This document shows, piece by piece, positions 17,868-25,975 of a stretch of 64,000 nucleotides of DNA; positions within the stretch are counted from its first letter, which is position 1, and each line of letters begins with the position of its first letter. The stretch lies in the NCBI GenBank assembly GCA_034522155.1, contig JAXHLP010000014.1, positions 1-64,000 of the forward strand. Reading direction: 5' to 3'. The position numbers were made by a program, and so were the translations under genes. The notes beneath the pieces are model-generated. The model ran no database searches. It was not told where the DNA came from and was given only the letters and a program-made list of their open reading frames with translations. This DNA comes from Salinilacustrithrix sp034522155 (lineage in GTDB: Bacteria > Actinomycetota > Acidimicrobiia > Acidimicrobiales > Salinilacustritrichaceae).

Positions 17868-18029
17868 TGTCGACCGAGCCAGCCGAGTGGTGCGGAGACC
17901 GGCTCGACGAGGTGTCGGCCGGCAGCGAACGGACACGAACCACCCCGTACGCGGGATGGACGCGGGATGAGCCGTCGAACCCGCCTCAGCAGGTCAAGCG
18001 AGAGATGCCGCCCGACCTGCGAGAATGTT

Positions 18030-18106
18030 TGGTCGGGTGGGGGAGATTTGAACTCCCGACCTCTGCGTCCCGAACGCAGCGCGCTGCCAAACTGCGCCAC
18101 CACCCG
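18030..18106 (-). tRNA. tRNA-Pro (anticodon CGG)
   Basis: A 77-nt cloverleaf on the minus strand with acceptor CGGGTGG paired to CCACCCG, D-loop GCAGTTTGGCAGCGC, anticodon loop TTCGGGA (CGG) on a CTGCG/CGCAG stem, and T-loop TTCAAAT. Discriminator A and CCA are encoded (18030-18033). Its 3' end faces the integrase pseudogene, marking a likely attachment site. Confidence 0.96.
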
Positions 18107-18276
18107 GTGCGGTCGTCTATTCGACCGGACGATCACACTAACGGAGCCTCCGACCGAGCTACGACTCCGAACCCGGGAGAGCGGCCGGTCACGACCGGCG
18201 GCGTTCGGGTTCCGATGTCGACCCAGTCCGCCAGCCGGGCCCGCATCAAGATGCGTTGGTGAGTGCACGTTGATGC

Positions 18277-18282
18277 TAGATT
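18277..18282 (+). promoter_or_regulatory. Probable -10 box of the vapBC operon (TAGATT)
   Basis: TAGATT ends 6 bp before the vapB ATG at 18289, so the transcript would start at or next to the start codon. A short perfect inverted repeat GCATC-AA-GATGC (18244-18255) just upstream could be the antitoxin operator. Confidence 0.4.
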
Positions 18283-18288
18283 CTGAGC

Positions 18289-18516
18289 ATGCGTACGACC
18301 GTCGACTTCGACGACGATACGGCGGCGGCCGTCGAGCGGCTCCGGCGCGACGGTCGGGGGATGAGCGAAGCGGTCAACGAGTTGATCCGGCGGGGCATGC
18401 TCCCGCGGCCGGACGAGGACGCGTTCGTGCCGACGACCATGCGCCTCGGGATCAAGATCGACGTGTCCGACGTCGTCGACGCGCTGGAGACGCTCGAAGG
18501 GCCCGAGGCCCGTTGA
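18289..18516 (+). CDS. Ribbon-helix-helix antitoxin (VapB-like)
   Basis: A 75-residue antitoxin. The N-terminal RHH fold is visible as a strand (RTTVDFDDDTAAAVERL) followed by two helices (RGMSEAVNELIRRGM). The C-terminal part (VPTTMRLGIKIDVSDVVDALETLE) should wrap the toxin. The stop TGA overlaps the toxin start (TGATG), typical of toxin-antitoxin pairs. It is expected to autoregulate with the toxin. It lies just beyond the tRNA-Pro attachment site, a common place for such modules. Confidence 0.85.
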   Translation: MRTTVDFDDDTAAAVERLRRDGRGMSEAVNELIRRGMLPRPDEDAFVPTTMRLGIKIDVSDVVDALETLEGPEAR

Positions 18517-18944
18517 TGCTGGTCGACGCCAACATCCTCCTCTACTCCATCGACGAGACCAGCCGGTTCCACGACGACGCGTCCCGCTGGCTCACCGACG
18601 CGCTGAACGGACCCCGACGGGTCGGTCTCCCGTGGCAGTCCCTCACCGCAGTGATGCGGATCGCGACCAACCCCCGAGCCGTCACCGAGCCCGCCACTCC
18701 AGCCGAGATCTGGGGGGTGGTCGACGGGTGGCTGGCTGCCCCGAGCGCCTGGATCCCGACGGGTGGCCCCGGCCACGCCGAGATCCTGCGGCGACTCACC
18801 GTCGATCTCGACCTTCGAGGCGGGCTGATCGCCGACGCCGTGCTCGCCGCGCTCTGTATCGAACACGGGCTCGACGTCGTCAGCGCCGACAGCGACTTCG
18901 CCCGGTTCTCGGAGCTGACCTGGATCAACCCGGTCGCGGGGTGA
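18516..18944 (+). CDS. PIN-domain ribonuclease toxin (VapC-like)
   Basis: A 142-residue PIN-domain protein. Acidic metal-ligand residues are in place: the first Asp in MLVDANILLYSID, Glu/Thr near SLTAVMRIATNP, Asp in LIADAVLAALCIEHG, and the last pair in DVVSADSDFARF. VapC toxins cleave tRNA or rRNA until neutralised by the antitoxin; the RNA target here is unknown. It is translationally coupled to the antitoxin. Confidence 0.9.
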   Translation: MLVDANILLYSIDETSRFHDDASRWLTDALNGPRRVGLPWQSLTAVMRIATNPRAVTEPATPAEIWGVVDGWLAAPSAWIPTGGPGHAEILRRLTVDLDLRGGLIADAVLAALCIEHGLDVVSADSDFARFSELTWINPVAG

Positions 18945-18969
18945 TCACGGTGCGCCGGACAGCCAGGAC

Positions 18970-19395
18970 CTACTCGGGTGGCGCGGTCGCCGGGACGGTC
19001 TCGACCGATACCGGCTCGGCGTAGTCGCCGCCGGCCAGGACCGCCCGGGCCGCGCGACGCAACCGGAACGAATCCAGTGGCTTGACCAGCCACCCGTCGA
19101 CATCGGAACGCTTGGCCAGGAAGACGTCGGCTTCGCGGTCGAGCAGCATCAGGATGCCGGTGTCGGGAAGCCGACCCATGTGGAACTCGGCGCGCAGCCC
19201 CATGGCCACGGCCATGCCGCCCATGTTCCCGATCTGCAGGTCGAGGACGGTGAGGTCAGGCTCGTGCTCCTCGACGGCGTCACTCACCTCGACGCCCGTG
19301 CGGACACGAACGATGGTGGTGGTGTCGTCGCCGACCGCAGCGTCGACCTCGTCGGCGACGGCGTCGGTGTCCGTGGCGATGAGCACGACCGGCAC
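18970..19395 (-). CDS. Response-regulator receiver domain protein
   Basis: A 141-residue stand-alone receiver domain from GTG 19395. The phosphoacceptor Asp lies in EPDLTVLDLQIGNMGGMA. The beta4 end is DTGILMLLDREADVF, and the conserved Lys is in DGWLVKPLDSFRLR. The C-terminus adds only a short tail, so there is no output domain; it must act through a partner. It is divergent from the STAS gene with about 24 bp between starts, so the two share a promoter region. This suggests one signalling module of the partner-switching type. Confidence 0.85.
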   Translation of the reverse strand: MPVVLIATDTDAVADEVDAAVGDDTTTIVRVRTGVEVSDAVEEHEPDLTVLDLQIGNMGGMAVAMGLRAEFHMGRLPDTGILMLLDREADVFLAKRSDVDGWLVKPLDSFRLRRAARAVLAGGDYAEPVSVETVPATAPPE

Positions 19396-19419
19396 GGCGG
19401 GAAAGCTAGCGTGCGAGCC

Positions 19420-19776
19420 GTGGAGATCCACATCGAAGAGACCCCCGACTACACCCTCTGTCGCCCGAGCGGCGAGCTCGACGCGTACACCGTCGGCGAG
19501 TTCCGGGAGGCCCTCGGTGGGGTCACCGAGGTCACCAAGCTGCTCATCGACCTGTCCGACGTGCCGTTCATGGACTCGGCCGGCCTGGGCGCGCTCATCG
19601 GCGGCATCCGCCGGACGCGGGAGGGCGGCGGCAACGTGGCGGTCGCGTGCAGCCGCCAGTCGCTCACCCGCCTGCTCCACACCACCGGCTTCGACCGGAT
19701 CGTGCCCGTCGAGGAATCGATCGACGAGGCCGCCGCCGAGCTCGAGAAGCTCGCCGCCGGCGAACCCCCCGCCTGA
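19420..19776 (+). CDS. STAS-domain anti-sigma factor antagonist
   Basis: A 118-residue SpoIIAA/RsbV-like STAS domain. The strand-helix core is visible: PSGELDAYTVGEFREAL, LLIDLSDVPFMDSAGLGALIGG with the phosphorylatable Ser in DSAG, and CSRQSLTRLLHTTGFDRI. In the family, dephosphorylated STAS protein binds an anti-sigma kinase and frees a sigma factor. No kinase or sigma gene is adjacent. GTG 19420 is chosen because the fold begins at once; an in-frame GTG at 19411 is possible. Confidence 0.88.
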   Translation: MEIHIEETPDYTLCRPSGELDAYTVGEFREALGGVTEVTKLLIDLSDVPFMDSAGLGALIGGIRRTREGGGNVAVACSRQSLTRLLHTTGFDRIVPVEESIDEAAAELEKLAAGEPPA

Positions 19777-19788
19777 GGGGACAACCTC

Positions 19789-20883
19789 TCAGACGAGGTG
19801 GGCCTGGATCTGGCGGAGGCCGTCGAGATCGTGCACGTCGGAACGCAGGAACGGGACCCGGACCACGGGCGCGGGTGCCGCGGTCTCGGCGAGGATCGCG
19901 AGGTTCTCCTCCTCGCGTGAGGCCACGAGCTGGAAGTCGGCCAGGTTGCGGTACAGCGAACCGATGGGCTGACCCGCGAGGGAGCTCGCCCGCTCGCGGG
20001 TGGCCTCGGCGAGCCCCTCGCCGAAGACGGGATGCATCCGGTTGACGACGAGGCTCCGGACGGGGATGTCGCCCTCCTCGAGCTTCTCGGCGAAGAACGT
20101 CGCCTCCTCGATGGTGTCGCGCCGGGGCGAGGCGACGAGGACGAACGCGGTCTCCTCGGCCCGCAGCAGCGCCTCGACCTCGGTGGCCCGATCGCGGAAG
20201 CCCTGCTCCATGCCGTCGAAGGCCTGGAAGAAGGCGATGGCGTCGTCGATGACGTCGGCGCCGACGACCTTGGCCACCGACCGGATGAACGTCTGCGTCG
20301 CCATGTTCACCGCCCTGAAGACGCCGCGGTTGGGCATGGTCACCAGGCGATAGAGGCGGTGGTCGAGGAACCGGGTGAGCCGGTTGGGCGCTTCCAGGAA
20401 GTCGAGCGCATTCCGGGTGGGCGGGGTGTCGATGACGATCAGGTCGTAGTCGCGCGCGCCGGACCCGTGACCGTGATGGAGCTCGTAGAGCTTCTCCATC
20501 GCCATGTACTCCTGCGTGCCCGACAACGCGCCGGAGATGTTGCGGTAGAAGCGGTTGCCGAGGATGCGGTCGCGCTGTTCGGCGTCGTGGGCGTAGGTGC
20601 CGACGAGGTCGTCGAAGGTCGACTTGGTGTCGAGCATCATCGCCCACAGCTCGCCGTCGAAGTCGCCGTCGATCTTGGACGGTTCGTTGGTCAGCCCGTC
20701 GAGCCCGAGCGCGTCGGCCAACCGGCGGGCGGGATCGATGGTCACGACCACGGCGCGCCGGCCGAGCTCGGCCCCGCGCAACGCCAGGACCGCAGCCGCC
20801 GTCGTCTTGCCCACGCCGCCGGAGCCGCAACACACGAGGATGTCCCGCTCGGCGATCAGCTCGTCGAGGGACGGCTCGCTCAT
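19789..20883 (-). CDS. Get3/ArsA-like ATPase lacking the signature lysine
   Basis: A 364-residue deviant-Walker-A ATPase of the ArsA/Get3 group. The P-loop is CGSGGVGKTT: the intradimer signature Lys of the family (GKGGVGKT) is Ser here. Switch I is TIDPARRLADALG, and DLIVIDTPPTRNALDFL is the switch II/A-loop. The start ATG overlaps the stop of the second Get3-like gene (ATGA), so the two are coupled and probably form a heterodimer. The pair-plus-WhiB-plus-PBP order resembles M. tuberculosis Rv3679-Rv3682. Confidence 0.9.
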   Translation of the reverse strand: MSEPSLDELIAERDILVCCGSGGVGKTTAAAVLALRGAELGRRAVVVTIDPARRLADALGLDGLTNEPSKIDGDFDGELWAMMLDTKSTFDDLVGTYAHDAEQRDRILGNRFYRNISGALSGTQEYMAMEKLYELHHGHGSGARDYDLIVIDTPPTRNALDFLEAPNRLTRFLDHRLYRLVTMPNRGVFRAVNMATQTFIRSVAKVVGADVIDDAIAFFQAFDGMEQGFRDRATEVEALLRAEETAFVLVASPRRDTIEEATFFAEKLEEGDIPVRSLVVNRMHPVFGEGLAEATRERASSLAGQPIGSLYRNLADFQLVASREEENLAILAETAAPAPVVRVPFLRSDVHDLDGLRQIQAHLV

Positions 20884-21863
20884 GGCGCCCCCAGCGCGAG
20901 CTCGGCGTCGAGCGACGTGAGGCCGTCGAGCATGGCGTGGGCCAGTGTCTCGACCTCGTCGGGCCCGATCTCGGACTCGAACAGGAACGGCATCCGCAGC
21001 TGCGGCAGCGGCAGCTTCTCGGACAGGCGGGCGACCTGCTCACCCTGGAGCCCGATGCGGTGACGTCGGAACTCGGACGCCGCGTCGAGCGCCTCGGCCT
21101 CGCCGTCGCGGAGGGTGACGCCGGCGTCCTCGGCCGCGGTGGTCGCGTCCATCTCCAGACCTTCGTACTCCTCGTAGAGCCCGTTGACCACCACCGGGCC
21201 GAGTCCGACGCCGATGTCGTCCTCGAGCGAGAACGCCGTCTCGGTCAGCTCGTTCACCGGCGTCTCCTCGGCCAGCGTGACCAGGAGCACCTGGCAGCGC
21301 TCGTGGTCCTCGAGGAGGTCGAGCACATCGCGCGCCTGGGTGTGGATCGGGCCGACCTTCACCGCGTCGATGAGCCCCCTGGCGGAGCGCAGGAACGAGA
21401 TGGCGTGTCCGGCCGCGGGAGCGTCGAGGATGAGCACGTCGGCGGCCCCGGCCCGCTGGAGCTGCTTGACCTTGCCGAGGACGAGGATGTCGCGGATGCC
21501 GGGCACCGCGGTGGCGATCACGTCGAGGGCACCGGAGGAGACCAGGCGCTTGCTGATCCGCGACAGGCCGTGGTCCTCGAGGTACTCGATGAGGGCGGCG
21601 TCGGGCGTGATCGTGCGGGCGGTGATCTCGGCCGCGCCCTCGGCGCCTCCGCCCTTGTGGAGCGTCAGCTCGTCGTAGCCGAGCTCGGGATGGCCGAACA
21701 TGCGGGGCAGGCCGGACTTGCCCTCGACCTCGACGATCAGCGCCGACCGGCCGGCGAGCGCGGCGGCACGCGCGAGTGCTGCGCTGACCACGGTTTTGCC
21801 CACGCCGCCCTTCCCGGCAACGATGAGCAGCCGAGATGATGCGAAGTACTCGGTCGGTTCCAC
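20880..21863 (-). CDS. Get3/ArsA-like ATPase with intact signature lysine
   Basis: A 327-residue paralogue of the neighbouring ATPase. Its P-loop AGKGGVGKTV keeps the signature Lys. Switch regions include VEVEGKSGLPRMFGHPEL and VLILDAPAAGHAISFL. In the eukaryotic Get3 family such dimers deliver tail-anchored proteins; bacterial relatives have chaperone-like or metabolic roles. It is the first gene of the two-gene operon, divergent from the NfeD-like gene across 118 bp. Confidence 0.9.
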   Translation of the reverse strand: MEPTEYFASSRLLIVAGKGGVGKTVVSAALARAAALAGRSALIVEVEGKSGLPRMFGHPELGYDELTLHKGGGAEGAAEITARTITPDAALIEYLEDHGLSRISKRLVSSGALDVIATAVPGIRDILVLGKVKQLQRAGAADVLILDAPAAGHAISFLRSARGLIDAVKVGPIHTQARDVLDLLEDHERCQVLLVTLAEETPVNELTETAFSLEDDIGVGLGPVVVNGLYEEYEGLEMDATTAAEDAGVTLRDGEAEALDAASEFRRHRIGLQGEQVARLSEKLPLPQLRMPFLFESEIGPDEVETLAHAMLDGLTSLDAELALGAP

Positions 21864-21981
21864 CGATCTCTCTCCACAGCAAGGCTGGTCGACGCCAGGG
21901 CGCGGTCAGACTAGAGGGCGCGCGACTTCGAGCGAGCGAAGGGCCACGGCTTCGCTCCTGGGCGAGGAGGTGTGGCGAGTG

Positions 21982-23259
21982 ATGACGTCGCGCGTGCTCT
22001 CCACCAGGGTCGTTGCCGGTCTCGTGCTCGCCGTGTTGGGGGCCACGCTCCTCGCCGGGACCGCCGGCGCGAGCCAGACGGGCGCGGACGAGGGCGGCGA
22101 CGAGGCCGGTGTGGTCCGGGTGCTCAAGGTGTCCGGCCTGCTCGACCCGATCCTCGTCTCGTTCGTCGAAGACGAGCTCGAGGTGGCCGGCCCCGGGATC
22201 GTGGCCGTCGTGCTCCAGCTCAACAGCGACGGTGCCACGGTCTCCGACGGCGAGATCGACGAGCTCGTGAGCGCCGTCGAGTCGGCCGACACGACCGTGG
22301 CGGTGTGGGTCGGCCCGTCGGGGTCGTCGGCGGAGGACGAGGCCTCGCGGCTGGTCGCTGCCGCCGACGTGAGCGGCGTGCCTCCGGGCAGCCGGATCGA
22401 GGTGACCCCGGAGCTGCTCGATGCCCGCGGCCTGACCAGCGACGACCTCGATGGCCAGGCGGCCGTGGGCGAGAACGTCGGCAGCGGGACCGCTGCCGAG
22501 CTCGGCCTGGTCGACAACGCCGCGCCGGTGCTCGGCGACTTCGTCATCGAGCTGCCCGGCTTCGAGACCGACGTCGAGGACGACCGCCGCGTGCCGGTCA
22601 CCGACGTCCGCTTCGGCCAGCTCCAGCTGGTCGACCAGCTCTTCCACACCGTGGCCAGTCCCGCCGTGGCCTACCTGCTCCTCGTGATCGGCGGTTGCCT
22701 GCTGGTCTTCGAGCTGTTCACGGCCGGCGTGGGCGTGGCCGGCATGGTCGGGGCCGGTTCGCTGTTGCTCTCCGCCTACGGCCTGACCGTGTTGCCGACG
22801 GCCACCTGGGCCCTGACGGTGCTGTGCCTGTCCTTCGTGGCCTTCGCCGTCGACGTCCAGACCGGCGTGCCGCGCTTGTGGACCGGCGTGGGTGCGGTCG
22901 GCCTGTGCGCCGGGTCACTGTTCCTGTTCTCCGACGGGCCACCGTCGTGGATCACGTTGGGCGCGGGCATCGGCGGCACACTGCTCGCGATGCTCGGCGG
23001 GATGCCGGCCATGGTCCGCACCCGGTTCTCCACGCCCACCATCGGTCGCGACTGGATGATCGGCGAGTCGGGCGTCGCCGTGGCCGACGTGTCACCCGAC
23101 GGGGTGGTCACGGTCCGCGACGCTCCCTGGCGGGCCCACACCAACCGGGCCACGCCCATCGACGCCGGCGACCCGGTCACCGTCGTCGCCATCGACGGCC
23201 TCGTCCTCGAGGTCGAACCGGTCGAAGGCGGCGCGAAGGACTACCGCGACCGGCACTGA
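21982..23259 (+). CDS. NfeD-like membrane protein with ClpP-type N-terminal domain
   Basis: A 425-residue membrane protein. A signal sequence (residues 1-30, ending GTAGASQ) precedes an extracytoplasmic ClpP-like domain (GIVAVVLQLNSDGATVSDGEI; no clear Ser-Lys dyad). Next come four or five membrane segments (from PAVAYLLLVIGGCLLVFEL) and a C-terminal OB-fold NfeD domain (GESGVAVADVSPDGVVTVRDAPW). NfeD proteins pair with stomatin-type proteins or act in membrane quality control; no stomatin gene is adjacent. GGAGG at 21965-21970 supports ATG 21982. Confidence 0.85.
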   Translation: MTSRVLSTRVVAGLVLAVLGATLLAGTAGASQTGADEGGDEAGVVRVLKVSGLLDPILVSFVEDELEVAGPGIVAVVLQLNSDGATVSDGEIDELVSAVESADTTVAVWVGPSGSSAEDEASRLVAAADVSGVPPGSRIEVTPELLDARGLTSDDLDGQAAVGENVGSGTAAELGLVDNAAPVLGDFVIELPGFETDVEDDRRVPVTDVRFGQLQLVDQLFHTVASPAVAYLLLVIGGCLLVFELFTAGVGVAGMVGAGSLLLSAYGLTVLPTATWALTVLCLSFVAFAVDVQTGVPRLWTGVGAVGLCAGSLFLFSDGPPSWITLGAGIGGTLLAMLGGMPAMVRTRFSTPTIGRDWMIGESGVAVADVSPDGVVTVRDAPWRAHTNRATPIDAGDPVTVVAIDGLVLEVEPVEGGAKDYRDRH

Positions 23260-23289
23260 GCCCCAGGACCCACGTGCTGACCTGCACTG

Positions 23290-23318
23290 TTCGCGAGCAT
23301 GCGCGCAATGCTCGCGAA
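23290..23318. terminator. Perfect 11-bp inverted repeat between nfeD and whiB
   Basis: TTCGCGAGCAT at 23290-23300 is exactly mirrored by ATGCTCGCGAA at 23308-23318, with a 7-nt loop. The following bases (GATTTCCCCC) have only a short T run, so it may be a U-poor terminator for the nfeD gene or a palindromic operator of whiB, whose GTG is 72 bp away. Confidence 0.55.
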
Positions 23319-23389
23319 GATTTCCCCCTTGAACGAGTAGTCCGTTCGCCCTAGGTTCCCTGGGCAATCGAACCGGGGGGTTTGTTCAG

Positions 23390-23653
23390 GTGACGATCAC
23401 CAGTCTTCGCACGGAGACCGAGCAGTGGCAGCTGAAGGCTGCCTGCCGTGGGCCACAGGCGCGCGTGTTCTTCCCGCCTGCGCACTTCGAGCGCAAGGAC
23501 GAGAAGCTCGAGCGCGAGGGGCGGGCCAAGGCGATCTGCGCCAGGTGCTCCGTGAAGCAGGAGTGCCTCGACTACGCGCTCCGCATCCGCGAGCAGCACG
23601 GCATCTGGGGCGGGCTGAGCGAGAACGAGCGCAAGCCGCTCCTCACCCAGTAG
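23390..23653 (+). CDS. WhiB-family Fe-S transcription factor
   Basis: An 87-residue WhiB protein with all four cluster Cys: one in LKAACRG, then the C-X2-C-X5-C array ICARCSVKQEC. The family G[VI]WGG turn appears as GIWGGLSE, followed by a basic C-terminal tail (NERKPLL). WhiB proteins carry a nitric-oxide/oxygen-sensitive [4Fe-4S] cluster and bind the housekeeping sigma factor. The position next to a ponA2-type PBP and Get3-like genes matches the mycobacterial whiB4 locus, although length and tail alone do not fix the subclass. GTG start. Confidence 0.95.
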   Translation: MTITSLRTETEQWQLKAACRGPQARVFFPPAHFERKDEKLEREGRAKAICARCSVKQECLDYALRIREQHGIWGGLSENERKPLLTQ

Positions 23654-23741
23654 TCCCACCCCCACCGTCGCCCGTCACGCCGGGCGAGTGATCCGACCGT
23701 GACGCGACAAGACGGTCGCAACGGACGAGAATGAGCGGCAG

Positions 23742-25961
23742 ATGGATGTCCGCCGAGGGTTCGGGACGGTCGGCCGTGGGGTCACGGGCCTGACCAAGCT
23801 CGTCGCCGCGCTGGTGATCGTGGCGGTGCTCACGCCGGTCGTGGCCGCCGGCACCGCGCTCGCGACCCAGCTGTTCCTCCCGCTGCCGGCCGTGATCCCC
23901 GAGCCCGAGGAGGTCGAGGCCATCCAGTTCAGCGAGGTCTACGACAAGAACGGCGGCCTCATCCACACCTACCAGCAGTTCGACCGGAGCATCCCGGTCT
24001 CGCCCGGCGACATCCCCCAGGTGGTCAAGGACGCGGTCATCGCCGCCGAGGATCGCAACTTCTACGGCCACGAAGGCTTCGACATCCGGGGCACCGTCCG
24101 GGCGTTGGTGACCGACGTCCGGGAGGGCGAGCTGGCCGAGGGCGGCTCGACCATCACCCAGCAGCTCGCCCGCAACGCATACGGCGCCGGCACCGAGCGG
24201 ACGATCAACCGCAAGGTCCGCGAAGCCATCCTCGCCAGCCAGCTCGACCGGTCGCTGTCGAAGGAGCAGATCCTCCACGAGTACCTGTCGATCGTCTACT
24301 TCGGCGAGGGCGCCTACGGCATCGGGGCCGCGGCCCAGGTGTACTTCCAGAAGCCGGTCAACGAGCTCGACCTCTCCGAGGCCGCACTGCTCGCCGGCCT
24401 GATCCCCGCTCCGTCCCGGTTCAACCCCCGGGTCGACCCCGTGACCGCGGAGCTCCGCCGGTCGTCGGTGCTCGACGCGATGCTGGAGGAGGACCTCATC
24501 ACCCAGGCAGAGCACGACGAGGCCGCGCCGAGGGAGGTCTGGATGGACAGCCAGGGCTACCCGCCGCTCACCGACGGTGAGGGCTCGTCGCCGATCCCGA
24601 TCACCCTCGTGCGAACGCCCCGGCTCGACGAGACCCAGCACCCGTACTTCATCCAGTACCTGACCCAATACCTCATCGACGAGCTCGGTACGGAGGACCC
24701 CCTCTACCGGGGCGGTCTGAAGATCTACACGACCTTCGATCCCGACGTGCAGGCCAAGGCCGAGGCTGCGATGAACGAGACCCTCGGCGGGATCGGTGAC
24801 ATCGTGACGTTGGATCCGGAGACGGGCGAGGAGACCACGCACACGATGCAGATGTCGATCAGCGCGATCGAACCGCCGACCGGCTACGTGCGCGCGTTGA
24901 TCGGCGGAAAGGACTTCAACCTCGACCAGACCAGCATGGCCACCGGCGCCGGCACGTTCCGGGGCCGGGGGCGCCAGCCCGGTTCGTCGTTCAAGCCCTA
25001 CGTGCTGGCCGAGGCGTTCGAGCAGGGCGTCCAGCCCACCGAGGCCTACAGCGGTGGACCGCTCACGATCGGCGACTACTCGCCGAAGAACTACGGCGGC
25101 GCGGTGTACGGGGACATGACGCTGCGCAACGCGACCGAGAGCTCGGTCAACACCGTCTTCGTCCGCCTGATGCAGGACGTCGGCCCCGACGAGGTGGTCG
25201 ACCTGGCCAACCGGCTCGGCCTCGACATCCCCGAGATCGATCCCGCGGTCGACGGCAGCGGGCTGTCGATCGCGCTCGGCAGCCGAGAGGTCACCACCCT
25301 CGAACAGGCCTCGGGCTTCGGGACCTTCGCCAACCGGGGGGTGCGGGTGCCGCCCACACCGGTGGTCCGGGTGTTCGACGCCGACGGCGAGTTGCTCATC
25401 GACCGCTCGCAGCCGGAGGGCGAGCAGGTCGTCAAGCAGGCGACCGCCGACAACGTCACCGACGTGCTGCGGGGCGTGCTCACCGGCGGAACCGCGGCCG
25501 ACAACGGCATCGACCGTCCCGCGGCCGGCAAGACCGGCACCACCCAGGACAACAAGGACGGCTGGTTCGTCGGCTACACGCCCACCCTGTCGACCGCGGT
25601 CTGGATGGGCTACGACCCGCTGACGCCGAGAGGCGAGGGCATCAGCCTGACCGGGGGTTCGCTGCCCGCGGCCACCTGGGAGCGGTTCATGCGCGCCGCG
25701 CTGGAGGGCGTACCGGCCACCGACTTCTCCGAACCCGCGCCGATCGAGGAGCCGGCCAGCGAGGAGCTCCAGCGCGAACGGCGGGGCTTCGCGCCCGGTC
25801 CCCCGGACGGCATCACCTCGACGGGCAACGGCGGCCCGTACATGCAGTCGCTGTCCCCGCCCGCCGCGCCCGTCCCGCCCGCCACGCCCACGACGACCAC
25901 GACGACGACCACCACCACGACGCCGATCTCGACATCGACGACCTCCACCACCGAACCCTGA
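23742..25961 (+). CDS. Class A penicillin-binding protein (PonA type)
   Basis: A 739-residue bifunctional peptidoglycan synthase. A cytoplasmic stub and one membrane helix (VAALVIVAVLTPVVAAGTAL) precede the GT51 glycosyltransferase, with EDRNFYGHEGFD and GGSTITQQLARNAY. The transpeptidase shows the nucleophile motif SSFK (QPGSSFKPY), SVN (ESSVNTVF) and KTG (AGKTGTTQDNKDGWF). The C-terminus ends in a Pro/Thr-rich tail with a run of about 14 Thr, probably a flexible wall-facing segment. It starts 88 bp downstream of whiB, the same order as whiB4-ponA2 in mycobacteria. Confidence 0.95.
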   Translation: MDVRRGFGTVGRGVTGLTKLVAALVIVAVLTPVVAAGTALATQLFLPLPAVIPEPEEVEAIQFSEVYDKNGGLIHTYQQFDRSIPVSPGDIPQVVKDAVIAAEDRNFYGHEGFDIRGTVRALVTDVREGELAEGGSTITQQLARNAYGAGTERTINRKVREAILASQLDRSLSKEQILHEYLSIVYFGEGAYGIGAAAQVYFQKPVNELDLSEAALLAGLIPAPSRFNPRVDPVTAELRRSSVLDAMLEEDLITQAEHDEAAPREVWMDSQGYPPLTDGEGSSPIPITLVRTPRLDETQHPYFIQYLTQYLIDELGTEDPLYRGGLKIYTTFDPDVQAKAEAAMNETLGGIGDIVTLDPETGEETTHTMQMSISAIEPPTGYVRALIGGKDFNLDQTSMATGAGTFRGRGRQPGSSFKPYVLAEAFEQGVQPTEAYSGGPLTIGDYSPKNYGGAVYGDMTLRNATESSVNTVFVRLMQDVGPDEVVDLANRLGLDIPEIDPAVDGSGLSIALGSREVTTLEQASGFGTFANRGVRVPPTPVVRVFDADGELLIDRSQPEGEQVVKQATADNVTDVLRGVLTGGTAADNGIDRPAAGKTGTTQDNKDGWFVGYTPTLSTAVWMGYDPLTPRGEGISLTGGSLPAATWERFMRAALEGVPATDFSEPAPIEEPASEELQRERRGFAPGPPDGITSTGNGGPYMQSLSPPAAPVPPATPTTTTTTTTTTTPISTSTTSTTEP

Positions 25962-25975
25962 GTTCCAGCATCCTG

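Larger units (their letters stand above)
15509..18033. mobile_element. Remnant of an integrative element at tRNA-Pro(CGG)
   Basis: A sigma-like gene, a CTTACC/GGTAAG repeat cluster and a broken tyrosine integrase lie together. The integrase end is next to the 3' end of tRNA-Pro, the usual attachment position for such elements. The integrase has lost part of its catalytic domain, so the element cannot move on its own. No second copy of the tRNA 3' end was found to the left, so the left border is a guess: the element may end at the selD operon or include it. Confidence 0.5.

Noticed and set aside
25888..25925. ACG/ACC trinucleotide run as a regulatory repeat
   Set aside because: It is in frame and encodes the Thr-rich tail of the PBP.
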